Origin: Ditylenchus dipsaci
Taxonomy: Eukaryota > Nematoda > Chromadorea > Rhabditida > Anguinidae
Assembly (NCBI GenBank): GCA_004194705.1
Contig: SADC01000022.1
Span: 1 to 64,000, forward strand
Direction: 5' to 3'
Length of the DNA: 64,000 nt
The notes under the pieces were generated by a model. The model saw only the letters and a list, made by a program, of their open reading frames with translations, was not told the origin of the DNA and ran no database searches. Both the position numbers and the translations under genes were made by a program. This document shows, piece by piece, positions 11,800 through 22,199 of the stretch (positions are counted from its first letter, which is position 1; every line of letters starts with the position of its first letter).

Positions 11800-14700
11800 A
11801 TAAATAAGATATTACTAAGATATTTCGCATCAATGAGTCTAGGCAATATCCAAGTCCTAAAATATTTTTAAAATAACTTTTTCTAACCATAGAAATAGCA
11901 CCTTGAAATAGCCGTTTCTAGATCATGTGACCACATTGTGGTCATATCGATATAAAGTTAAATGAAAAATGTGATAGGCTACAAAATTTTCCCTGGACAT
12001 ACTCATCATACTGTCATCTATATGCCAAAATTTAATTGTTAGACTTTATGGGCTCCATCAGAACCAGATTGCAACCCATTGGAAAATATCGGAGTGAATA
12101 TATAATCAAGCTGTCACAACTTGCAGCCCATCATTATTCCAAAACTTTATTGGTTCATATATGGCCATAATGTGGTCACGTGGCCCAAAATGTGCATCAT
12201 TTTATATTTGGTTAACCGTATTTTCTATAATAGTTCACCCGGGCGAGTTATTTTTCAACCTTCATCTTGAGGGGTGAGTTATTATAAAAGGGCGACTTAT
12301 TTTTTCAACAAGTTGTCTTCAAGGCCACCGAAGCTTTTTTCAACCACCAACTCCTCATCTATCCTTCCCCAATAATCGAAACAACTCGGTTATAACTCCC
12401 ACTCCCACAAAATCGACCTTTCAAAAATCTAAAGGACAACTATGATTTAGTCTCAAAAACCAAGGGTGAACCCTGCCACTTGTATCACATAGAAAATTGA
12501 AACGCGACTGTATTTTATAGCATAGCGTGCTTCCGTCAGGTCAAATTGTATTTCGGGAATCAGGCTATTTTTTTTAAAGTCCATCTTCGCAAATTTTTTT
12601 TTATAAATTTTTTATTGAAACGACTAACAAGGAGTATTTCACTGAGGGAGGGGTGAGTTATTTTTCGATCAGAGGGATGAGTAATTAGAAAGGGGTCAGT
12701 TGATGGAGACGGGTGAGCTATTAGAGAAAATACGGCATTTCTGCCAGGCATTGTCTTATCAGCCTTCAAAATATGCCATTTTGAAGCTGAGATTATTACC
12801 TTGTTAGATTATATTACCGTTCACCGAGTCGAGACGACACCCACAAATGTGACATGACCACATTGTGGTCAACGTGCCCTTTCTAGGGTGAAGTTCCGAT
12901 ATTTACTCACCTAAAGGGAATAAACATGAATATGACTATGGGGAAGGTGAGCTGTAGAATAGACCAGGGTGCGAAACCGACTAACAGTAACACCACTAGT
13001 TGCAACAATTCTATCATGGTGAAAAAATGCACAGTCTTCTGTGGGACTTGTCTGTTGTAGTGACAAGGAGGGTAGGATCTCTGAAATACAATCATTTTCG
13101 ATAGCAAATATGCATTTTGCAAGCTGACCTGTTCAGTGAACAAGAGAAGTAACCTCTGGCAAAATTCATTGCCTAATGCAGAAGTGTAGGCTAGGTACAA
13201 GAAGAGGCCGTGAAAGATGGCAGTGGGAAACAGTCTCAAATAAGGTAACAGAAACAAATAAGTAGGAATCATCATGGCATGAGCTAAAAGTATAGCCACT
13301 CTCGACTCTCGGTTCTTAACTATCCTGCAAATGATGAGGAAAATTTATAAAATGCTGAATTTCTTCCAATAATTCAACCACTTTCTATTAGTAGCCCTTC
13401 AATTTTTAATTTTTCCAAGCTGTTTTCTCATTTATATGGATTCTAACAGACTCTATTGATTTTTCTTGAACACTCAAAATTTCGGAAATCATTGCAAAGT
13501 TTTCTAAGAGGCTCGGCTCTGCACGAAACCGCAAATAAAAGCGATCAGCAGTTTTTTATGTTGGAGTTTGGTGGCTGGACTCTGCATTTCTACAAAATTA
13601 TTCCTCTTTTTAGTAAACAACCTTAGTTACCATTTCACCATGGAACCTCAAGTAGTGTGTTTTTTCAAAAGTTCGATGAGAGTTTTTTTTTGCAGATCAT
13701 TGTAGAGCTTCCCAAACTTATATAACAAAGTGCTGCCAATATCTCCAGATCATTTGGAAAGTTAGGGAGGCCGAACCCCCGAAGTTGCCAAAAACCATGA
13801 TATCATGGTTTTTAGCTTACTTTTGAGTTGCCGTTGTCTCCTAAATTCTTCGAGTATCCAACTTTAATGGGGTGATTTCTAGCATATTATACTTACGCTA
13901 ATTAGTAATTTGGAAAGTACATCACAGCTTTTCGAAATATTGGCAAGAGGCCGATACCTGAGAGTGGCGGGAATCGAAAAAGTGACTTCTTTTTCTCGGG
14001 AATTCGAGCATTCTTTGTTTTTAGTTATGGCGAGGCAGTATTTTGCTCTGTATGCTAGCGCGAATGAAAGCATAGCATCTAGACTACACATTGCTATAAA
14101 GAACGTGTGTAACTATAAAAAACACTAGGTTTTTTTTACCGATTTCGGCACCTAAGTATGCCGTCGTTCTTCTTATAATTTAAATATAATTTAAAGATTC
14201 TTTATATCAATGTGTAGCCTAGATGCTATACTTTCATTTGCGCTAGTATAAAGAGTGAAATACTGCATCACCACGAATTTGAAAAATAAGGCCCCATGGG
14301 GCCTTATAAGAGGAAATGCGATATCTTATTAATAATTACCATAAGTATAATATTAGAAAAAATGGTGCATAGACGTTTCTCGAAAATGAAACTTTTTTCA
14401 TTTTCGAGAAACGTTTCTCGAATTTGAAACTCAAAAGAGTAAAATATCTCTAGGGGTATATATGTATACCTGTAAAGATACTTATTTAGACATACCAAGG
14501 GTATTTGGCCGCTTCGCGGCCAAATACCAGCACACTCCACATTGCAAGGGATAAGCGTACATACATGTGTTAACCCCTAACCCCCGCAATGTGGAATATG
14601 CTGGACTTTGGCCATCACATTCAGCCAAATACCCTTGATATGTCTAAATAAGGTATACACCTAGAGATATTTTACTCTTTTGAGTTTCAAATTCGAGAAA

Positions 14701-17700
14701 CGTTTCTCGAAAATGAAAAAAGTTTCATTTTCGAGAAACGTCTATACCCGAAAAAATTACCCCATGCAAGTTGGATACTAATTAAAAATATGAAGCGAAT
14801 TAATTTTTATTTGCTTCATACTTTTAATTTTTTGTACTAAGTTTCGCAAAGATGTTGTGATAAGCGATGCCTCATTAGAAACTAGAGTCGTAGGGCTACA
14901 TGATGGTGTTATCAAAAAAAATAAGAAAATTTTATAAAACCAGGCAAAATAAAAATTAGCCACGAAAAAAGTATTTTTGCTACAAAAAAATGATGAACCT
15001 TGAAAATTTTGGCGAAAAAGTGTGTTTTTCAAAAAATCAGCACTTTTCGAACACTATTTTTTGGCGAAAAAATTGGCATGAAAATCGGCCTGCATCCTTC
15101 TAAATTTTAGTGCATCCTAAAAAGAATTTCATTTTGCATCTTTCTGACGAAAATTTCCAAAAAAGTTCGAAAAGTGTCAGAACTCTAGGTTTTCTTGGTA
15201 AAAAATATTTTTACTTCAAAACCTGAAAAGAGTTAGTGACGACTAGCAAACTTCAAAGGCTTTTTCGTCTTTCCTCCCCAACTTTTTCGGAAATTTTTTT
15301 ATCAGAAAGCTGCAGGATTAAATTTCCTGTTGAATGTACTGAAACTTAAGAGGGTACAGGCTGATTTCCTATTTTTATGGCGGGTTTTCGCCAAAAATTA
15401 GTGTTCGAAAAATGCTGATTTTCTGAAAAACACACATTTTTTTGCCAAAATTTCTAACGGACTGGAACGTTATTGCGATTTATAGGAAAAAAACTTCTTC
15501 TGCGCCGAATAGGCTTTCAGACGATCATAAGTTATTTAATTTTTATTGAGTATAAACTGTTTTAAGAAATATACTGCTTTTTCTGAGTCCCAAACTTCGG
15601 GAGGCCACAGCTCGGTTAATTATCGAGAAAAAGTGGCCGAATTTAGTGCTATCGTACTCAGCACATCGTAGGCTTTCGTTAAGGCACAAACAATCAATCA
15701 CCCATTTTCTGAGGGGTCAAGGTGGCCTTGATCAAACTACAAACTTACAGAAATTCTCTTTTAAAAGAGTCCAAAATTCTTGAAACACCCCGTAATTATG
15801 TTTAAAGGACCATGGTCACGCCTTCTAAAATGTCCCCCGCCAATACATTTTTTACATAATCATTGAACTTTTGTACATATTTTTCAGCTTGGTTTCTAAC
15901 AAAACAAGGCTTAGAATTCAATTTTAGGTATAGTTTTATTAGAAAGTAAGTTAAAAAATCCACGCAGAAGTTTAATGATTTGGTTTTTTTTGAATTGGTG
16001 GTGGACAATTGTTGTCATTGACGGCAACGGTCCTTTAAAGGGGCATGCCCACGCTAATAAGAGGCGGTACCCGGGAATTCAAATTTTTTTCCTAATCATT
16101 GAACTTCTGTACTTATTTTTCAACTTGTTTTCTAAGAAAACCATACCTAAAATTAAATTGTAGGCCTTGTTTTGTTAGAAACCTAGTTGAAAAATACGTT
16201 CAGAAGTTCAATGATTAGGCGAAAAAATTTGAATTCCCGGTCACCACCTCATATTAGCGTGGGCATACCCCTTTAACCCTACGTTCACAATGATCCGTTT
16301 TTCGTCCGCATCCGCATCAGCATGCGGATGCGGTGCGGATGCGGAATTGCGCTCACAATAAAATTTGCCGCTTCCGCAACATCTTCCGCATCCAGATGCG
16401 GTCCGCATGCGGACCGCATTGCGGATGCATTGTGAACACCAAAAATGCGGATGCGGTGCGGGTGCGGATCATTGTGAACGTAGGGTAAAGGACCATACAA
16501 CTTGGTAAGCACATCAATTTGTGAAATTTGAATTCGTGCGGGATCAATTACGTTTTTGAATTAACTTTTTGTGTGCATTTAAAATTTGGATTTCATTTAT
16601 TATTCAATTTTAAACATCACCTCGTATACAGGGTGACACAAAAAAAACAGTCACATTTTCAAAAGATTGATGTACGTAATTCCTTGCCTGTCCGATTTCC
16701 AAAATTTTAAGAAATCTCCTCAGAGCGTGATTTATTGATCCCAACCATAATTTATCCAACTTTCGCTATATACTTTATGTGTTCTGCTAGTTTCTGAGTT
16801 TGAGAAGAGATTCTATGCTCAGAGAATTTACACTCTTTGCTATACCCGAACTCATGTTAGGTACCAACACACAGCAAATATCATTTTCCACGAAAAATTG
16901 CAGAGGAGTAGACAAAATCACAGTAACGTTCAAAATTTCAATTAAAAAAATGAAAATAAAATTTTTCAAAAAATGTGACTGTTTTTTGTGTCACCCTGTA
17001 GAACGTTGAAGAGCCATGGAAGTCAGCTGACTCGTCCGATCAGAAATTGATCCGACTGGTAAATGGTTGTACATTTTGAAAGTTTTTTAAATGCAAACAA
17101 AAATCTATTCGAAAAAAATGGTGGAAAAATTAGGGTGATCCTGCGCGAATTCAAATTTCGCAACTTTTTGTGCTTATCAAGTTGCATGGTCCTTTAAGGT
17201 CCTGCATGGTCCTGATATATCTATAATAAGCGTACACTTCTTGTATCCTGCCATCTACTAGTCTGTCTTCCACATCAGCCTGTGATTTCAGGTGAAGATA
17301 GGCTTGAGGTAAAGCCCCGTGCATCCACAATAGCCCGAACACTGACAAGAACACATTGATAAGAGAGACCACTACCAGATCCCAGTTTGGTGCTTCTCCT
17401 TTTTTCAAGCTAAACACTAGTTTAATTCGCATTTTCTATTTAGAGCAAACTGACTTGTTTTGAAGGTTGTCCACTGTGTTAGTTACAATCAGCTGGTCCA
17501 TGAAGAAAAGTATAGCCAGAGGACAACCCAAGAACATGCACATTAGTTGACCTAGTAGTGGCATCTCCCAGAAAGCGATAATTGAAGTTGTAGTTCTAGG
17601 TGGTTGAGGAGGGGGAGGGGCTGGTGCTGATATATCTATGCTTCCATTGGGAAAATAGAGGAATGGAGGGGGTGTGGCAACCGTCCCATTGATCAGTGGT

Positions 17701-20700
17701 GGAGGAGGTGGATGGTCTCCAGGGATGAACACTTCTTCTGAAATACTTGTGATACAATTGTGTATCCTCCAAGTTTTAGAGCGGAACAGGCAATTTTAGT
17801 ATCTACAACTGACTCTAAAAAGTTTTGGAACAGGAAGCCAATATGTCAGTGATAAAATACTACTACTCACTAGGAATATCACTAAAAGCCAAATTGGCGA
17901 GCACAGTCATGAGCACAACAGCTAACGGGAGGGCATAGTCTGAGAGAAGCTCCTCTTTTTCTTGGTCAAATAAGGTGTAGACCGAAAACTGTAGAGGGAC
18001 AGGCTGATCCACACTGTGCCCAACATTAGCAGCAAGAATAGTAAACCAACAGAGCGCTCACAATTCAAGGGGTCTAAAATGATGGAAAATCAGGGTAGAA
18101 AGTTCTAAATAAAAAGATACCAGTTTTGTGTGGTGGAGGTGGAGAATCGAGGTTTATCAATGAGCCATTATTGTAGAATAAGTTAGGACAGTCTGGATCA
18201 TATCTTCTGAACATCTCTACAGTTGCCTCTATAGCTTTGAGGGTCAGTGCTGTGGATATGAAACAGCCAAAAAGTTCTACTAGAGATCGCTTAGCAAATT
18301 TCATGAGCCAGGCGAGCTCGAAAAAGGCAAATAGGGCCAGGTAGATGGAACACCAAATGCCTGTGTTTTAACATTGATTTTATTTGTTTATGGGCAGAAA
18401 ATCGTATAAAGGTGGCAATGAATTACCTATAGCAGCATACATGTGGTAGAAGTTGTAGCCAGTCAGCACACTCACTTCTTCCATCACTAAAATGGTTGAG
18501 TAAGTAGGTTTGCATAGGATTTTCATGAAAGCATGGTTGCTAAATTTGACTTAATACAGTGTATTCTCGGTTATTCGACATTCCACTTATCCGATAATCT
18601 CGTTTAACCACGTTCTTCCCACGGGTATGAAAATTTGCCACAACTTTGAAGGTTCGGTTCTCGCTGATGTAATTAACCTTTCTTTATTAACCTTTCGAGT
18701 TGAATTTTTTTTCTGGTTTGTAGCTCTGTGTTTTAGCTTTTATATGTGCCTTTCACATATCCTTAAAAGATACTTAATTTTCATCAAAAGTTAATACAGT
18801 TGAAACTCGATTTAACGAATTTCAAGGGACCGGCCAAAAAGTTTCGTTAAATCGAGTTCTCGTTAAATAGAGTTTTCGCTAAATCGAGTTTCGACTTCTT
18901 AAGTTTTTAAAATTTTCGTTAAATCGAGTTTTTGCAACTTTTTTATTCATAAAATTATTATTTATCGACAAATAATCAGATTTTACAAACACCTCGAAAT
19001 GATCCTTACAAGCATACCTACACGCTCAAAAAAATCGGCGCCAGGCGCCGACCGGGCGCCGGCGCCCCAAATAAGGCAGCGCCGGGTTTTATAATATGTG
19101 TTTAACTTAAGAAGTTTTGTTTTATTGCTATCACGATATGAGAAAAATACTAAAAAAGCTTTAAAATGTCAACAAAATATTTAATAAATGCAATACTTTG
19201 GTGGTTTCTTGGAGCTGGGCGCCGGCGCCGCTACAAATAAGGCGCCGGCGCCTGCATGAAAAGGGCGCCGGCGCCCCAAAGTGGCGAAATTTCGCCTGGC
19301 GCCGGCGCCCGTGCAGGTATGCTCACAAGACTCAGATCAAAAATTAGTAACTTTCATCAAAAGATCCAACTCATGCTCAGCGATCTTGGGAATCGCTGCA
19401 CCATTCTTTCAATGTGGGGTTCGTTCAAACCCTAAATATCTTAGTCTTGCTCGAAATGGCATAGTGTAATATCGCAAATTTGGAATTTGATAAAGGACGG
19501 CAGATTTTGGAAACAAAACGTTATTTTCCAGAAAAAGACGTCAATTTTCGAAAAAAAAACGGCATTTTTCAGTTTCGGTCATGAATTTTTAGACGATTTT
19601 GTGGATTTTCGCTAAATCCAGTGTCGACCTTTCGGCGTGCCTTTAACTGATTAATTAGAAAACTGGTCAATGAACTATTTGATCAAAAAGACATTTGATC
19701 AAATAACCGTAGTAATTCAGCGGATTACCACTGAATTACTACGATTACAGTCAAACCGCAATTTAGTGCGCCCTCGATTTAGTGCGACCCTGAGGTTGAT
19801 GGACTTGGTAAAAAGTCTTTGAAAGTCTCGAAAGTGCAACCCCGATTCAGTGCGACCCCTATTAAGTGCGACTTTTTTCCGGTCCCCAGGGGTCCCACTA
19901 AGCCGGGTTTGACTGTATTTTATCAAATGTCTTTCTGATCAATGTCTTTTTGATCAAATAGTTCATTGATCAGTTCTTTAACTGATCAGTTAAAGGCACG
20001 CCGACTTTTCCAGTAGAGATCACCAAAACGTTTCGTTAAATCGAGTTTTTTCGTTAAATCGAGTTTCGTTGCACCGAGTTTTATTTTACTCTAATTTAGT
20101 GAAATCCAACCAAATCGTTACTTGAGTTTCGTTAAATCGAGTTTTGACTGCATGAACAAGTCGATTGAGACCAAAAAGGTCATTTCATTCTTTTATTTGA
20201 AATGGCTTGAAATTGCATCGTATCTTTACCACTGGAAACTTACTACTAGAATATAGCTCTTTTTCCTACCAAGAAGCTTATTTGTATTTAAAGACTCCTG
20301 CCCAGTTACTACCATAAACTTGTTGCTCAAAAACTTCAGAAAGCTAAGTAAGTATTTATTTCTTTACCTTGTATGTATATGCTCATAGGTGGAGAGGTCA
20401 ACATGACCAAAAAAGTTGTCCTCCGAAAAAGCCGAAGAACAGGCCTCCAATCCATTGCCCAAAATGGCCTCTTCCACTTCTAAATCTCAAACCATTCAGC
20501 AACTATGCCAAGCACAAATATTACTAATTTTTCCATGTGTGTTTGACTCATTCAGTACGCCCAAGGCTATGGCTGTCAACAATATAGCAAAGAAGAGGAA
20601 CACAGCTGAGCTGATGGTCTTCTGAATAGCTCTAGCATCACACAACCCATCCCAATAGTCTGCTTTGTAATGGGGCCACCTTCTCTTCAGATCTTCTAGA

Positions 20701-22179
20701 ATGGCCTTGCCTGGTCGCCAACATTCGCTGTCTCGCTTCAAGCTACTGCTAAGGCCTAAGTCCACTTTATCAAATCCATTTTTGGTGGAATATTTGGGAC
20801 GTTGTATAAGATTCACAGCAGACTGCTCGATGGCTGCACAAAACTGGACTTTGTTGGCTGTCTGAGCTAGCTGGAATCTAAGTTGAGGACAGGAAAACAG
20901 AGTGGCGAAAGTGCGCGAAGTTTCAAACGCTGACTTGATCTCTTTCTGAATGGATATTTTGGGGTTGGGTTGTATGAAATCTAGATTACCTGTTGAACAG
21001 GTGCTATAACTAGTATAATAAATTGAACATCGCCTAGACCAGGCCCAAAATTGGTTCTATGCTGTAGGCGAACAAAGGCTACCCGGTTTTCTGAGATATC
21101 ATCCAGTGAACAGCTTAAAGAACAGCATTATTTTCATTGCAGATAATTTTATAAAATTCCCATTTTTATAAAAGATTTGAAAGATTCATAAATTTGACAT
21201 ACCGTATACCCTCTTTTAATTCCCCATGGGGTATTAAATTTCAACCCCTGAAAAATTTCGAAATTGTAAATCAAAAATGGCCTTAACTCTGAAATCCTGG
21301 TAAAAAAATCGAGGGTGGGGGATTAATAGAGGTTATACGGTAGTTGGATTAGGAGTAGGATTGTCACGCGTCGATTGCGAAATTTTCGACTTTCAACGTT
21401 TGACGCGTCGGCTCGAAAATTTCGACGAGTCGACAACCCCAGTTATAAGTGAGCCTAAATATTTTGAGTAAAAATAGTTTTTATAAGACTTGAGTGGCAA
21501 AGTTGTCGAGTCGAGCACTCAAAATGTTTCTAGCCACTAACTGCGCTTTGCTAACTTATTGAGTCAGAACTCTAAAACCCCACATAAAAAAGTGAAGAAA
21601 AAGGAACTTATATTACCTAATCAAACGTGTAAAAAACAAAGTATCTGTTTTGTTTACCCATATTTATAGAAATTCTAAAAATAACTTACTACAAGACAAA
21701 CCACGACTGGTCTTCCAAGAGACCCATTTCATCACAAATCAGATTCTGTAGGCGACATTTTAAGTTAGGCCCTGAAAAAAAACCCTTATACCTAGTTCAC
21801 CATTCAAGAAATACTACAATCTCACCAATATCTCCAGATGCACCAGCGTTGAATATTTGTTCAGTAACTTTGGCATAACTAATTCTCACACCTTTTGAGT
21901 CCCAGCTTTGGTTTTCAACAGGAGTGCTTCAGCGAGGTCCATTTGCTGATTAAAAGCATCCACCATCTTGCGCACTATTGCCCTTAGGTCCAAATCTTGC
22001 ACGTCCAGCAGCACACAGCATTTGGAGGCCAAGTTTCTGGTGTCCAGATCGGCACGGATTTCGGTGGAGAAGTCCCTCCAGGGCACTAGTCTGTTGGCAT
22101 TCTCAATCAAATACTTCGGCTCTTTGCCCCCACTTTGCAATTGACCTTCCAAGGACTCAGCAGAGCTGTTTGACTCCAT
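11800..22179 (-). CDS. slc4a11: SLC4A11-like transporter of the SLC4 (bicarbonate/borate) family
   Basis: Twelve exons: 22179-21826 (ATG), 21771-21690, 21113-20990, 20945-20525, 20479-20368, 18486-18427, 18360-18121, 18073-17871, 17737-17455, 17409-17236, 13324-12911, and 11856 onward. In order they encode the cytoplasmic domain (DQSWFVL; HRTNFGPGLGDVQFIILVIA; SAFETSRTFATLF), then membrane segments containing GQWIGGLFFGFFGGQ, GYNFYHMYAAIG and MPLLGQLMCMFLGCPLA, then LLWMHGALPQAYLH, VPQKTVHFFTM and finally WILPRLIDAKYL. This order and spacing match vertebrate SLC4A11 (plasma-membrane NH3/H+/OH- or borate transport) better than the anion-exchanger branch. The exon beginning at 17737 has an unusual proline-rich extracellular insertion (PPPPP, PAPPPPQPP). 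All phases agree only if one base is added to four homopolymers: 21893-21896, 20461-20464, 20409-20414 and 17956-17960. The true C-terminus after 11856 is unclear. The two largest introns are full of mobile elements. Confidence 0.88.
12217..12736. mobile_element. MITE with TACCGTATTTTCTC-type terminal repeats
   Basis: Begins AACCGTATTTTCTATAATAG and ends with its near-complement CTATTAGAGAAAATACGG. It lies in the last large intron of the SLC4A11-like gene. Internal GGGGTGAGTTATTTTTC-like motifs occur in both arms. Likely TA-targeted. Confidence 0.6.
13325..14366. other. Intron DNA of the SLC4A11-like gene
   Basis: Intronic sequence between exons 17236 and 13324. At 13990-14220 there are two facing copies of TAGATGCTATAC/GTATGCTAGCGC-like sequence, probably a decayed small inverted-repeat element. 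No exon was recognised. Confidence 0.4.
14368..14746. mobile_element. Palindromic MITE built on CGTTTCTCGAAAATGAAA
   Basis: Both ends carry GACGTTTCTCGAAAATG / complement. The inverted arms continue through TTTGAAACTCAAAAGAGT, TCTCTAGGGGTATA, TTAGACATA and GGGTATTTGGC to a central loop near 14560. Arms are about 170 bp, with only scattered differences. Confidence 0.8.
15802..16038. mobile_element. TTAA-targeted MITE (AAAGGACC family), copy 1 of a chain
   Basis: Bounded by TTAAAGGACC and GGTCCTTTAA with TTAA at each edge. Interior carries the family's shared block (CGCCAATNCA followed by ATCATTGAACTT) in opposite orientation in the two arms. A TTAA target and short inverted ends are what piggyBac-derived MITEs show; that assignment is inferred. 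Confidence 0.7.
16035..16276. mobile_element. TTAA-targeted MITE, copy 2 of a chain
   Basis: Starts TTAAAGGGGCATGCCCACG and ends with near-complementary CGTGGGCATACCCCTTTAA. The interior has ATCATTGAACTTCTG in both arms. Its left TTAA is the right TTAA of the previous element. Confidence 0.75.
16277..16485. mobile_element. Palindromic MITE with CCCTACGTTCACAATGATCC ends
   Basis: The terminal 21 bases are perfect inverted repeats. The interior is made of GCGGATGCGGTGCGG-type repeats. It is flanked by TAA on the left (16274-16276) and TAA on the right (16486-16488), a 3-bp duplication typical of PIF/Harbinger-type MITEs. It sits exactly on a TTAA junction between two other elements. Confidence 0.8.
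16486..17197. mobile_element. TTAA-targeted MITE, copy 3 of a chain, with a mariner MITE inside
   Basis: Left arm AAAGGACCATACAACTTGGT and right arm GTTGCATGGTCCTTTAA are near-complementary. Sequences just inside (AATTTGAATTCGTGCGGGATCA and its complement) match too. Its centre is interrupted by the element at 16627-17000. Confidence 0.75.
16627..17000. mobile_element. TA-targeted mariner-type MITE with TACAGGGTGACAC ends
   Basis: Terminal inverted repeats begin TACAGGGTGACACAAAAAA and continue for about 30 bp; both edges carry TA. No transposase was recovered inside. ACAGGGTG ends recur at 28914 and 62301, pointing to one mariner-related family. Confidence 0.75.
18561..18795. other. Intron DNA with a TACAGTGTATTCTCGG-type element end
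   Basis: Begins near the small exon 18427-18486. Contains ATACAGTGTATTCTCGGTTATTCGAC, which looks like one end of a TA-targeted element; I did not find the other end. Confidence 0.35.
19010..19322. mobile_element. MITE with tandem GGCGCCGGCGCC palindromes
   Basis: Ends are inverted: AGCATACCTACACG at left and CGTGCAGGTATGCT at right. Several GGCGCCGGCGCC blocks cluster at each end around an AT-rich core. Nested in the left arm of the 18795-20152 element. Confidence 0.7.
19633..20003. mobile_element. Palindromic MITE with CGGCGTGCCTTTAACTGAT ends, itself interrupted
   Basis: Left end CGGCGTGCCTTTAACTGAT and right end ATCAGTTAAAGGCACGCCG are inverted, and TTGATCAAA motifs recur in both arms. 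The centre is split by the element at 19745-19917. Confidence 0.75.
19745..19917. mobile_element. Short TA-targeted MITE with TACAGTCAAACCG ends
   Basis: Ends TACAGTCAAACCGC and CGGGTTTGACTGTA are inverted. The interior carries ATTTAGTGCG and its complement several times. It is the innermost of three nested elements. Confidence 0.75.
21200..21342. mobile_element. MITE of the TACCGTA...TACGGTA family
   Basis: Ends TACCGTATACCCTCTTTTAAT and ATTAATAGAGGTTATACGGTA are inverted. Lies in the intron between exons 21690 and 21113 of the SLC4A11-like gene. Confidence 0.65.
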
Positions 22180-22199
22180 TTTGATTGATGTCAACTATT

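Larger units (their letters stand above)
18795..20152. mobile_element. Large TA-targeted foldback element with at least three elements nested inside
   Basis: Outer ends TACAGTTGAAACTCGATTTA and AAATCGAGTTTTGACTGCA are inverted. The phrase GTTAAATCGAGTTT recurs along both arms. Inside are a GC-rich element at 19010-19322, another at 19633-20003, and within that one more at 19745-19917. The whole sits in the intron between exons 20368 and 18486 of the SLC4A11-like gene. Confidence 0.75.

Noticed and set aside
20496..22194. Treating the SLC4A11-like exons as a pseudogene because of frame breaks
   Set aside because: All four breaks are one-base homopolymer losses, splice sites are intact, and motifs continue on both sides; an assembly artefact is simpler.
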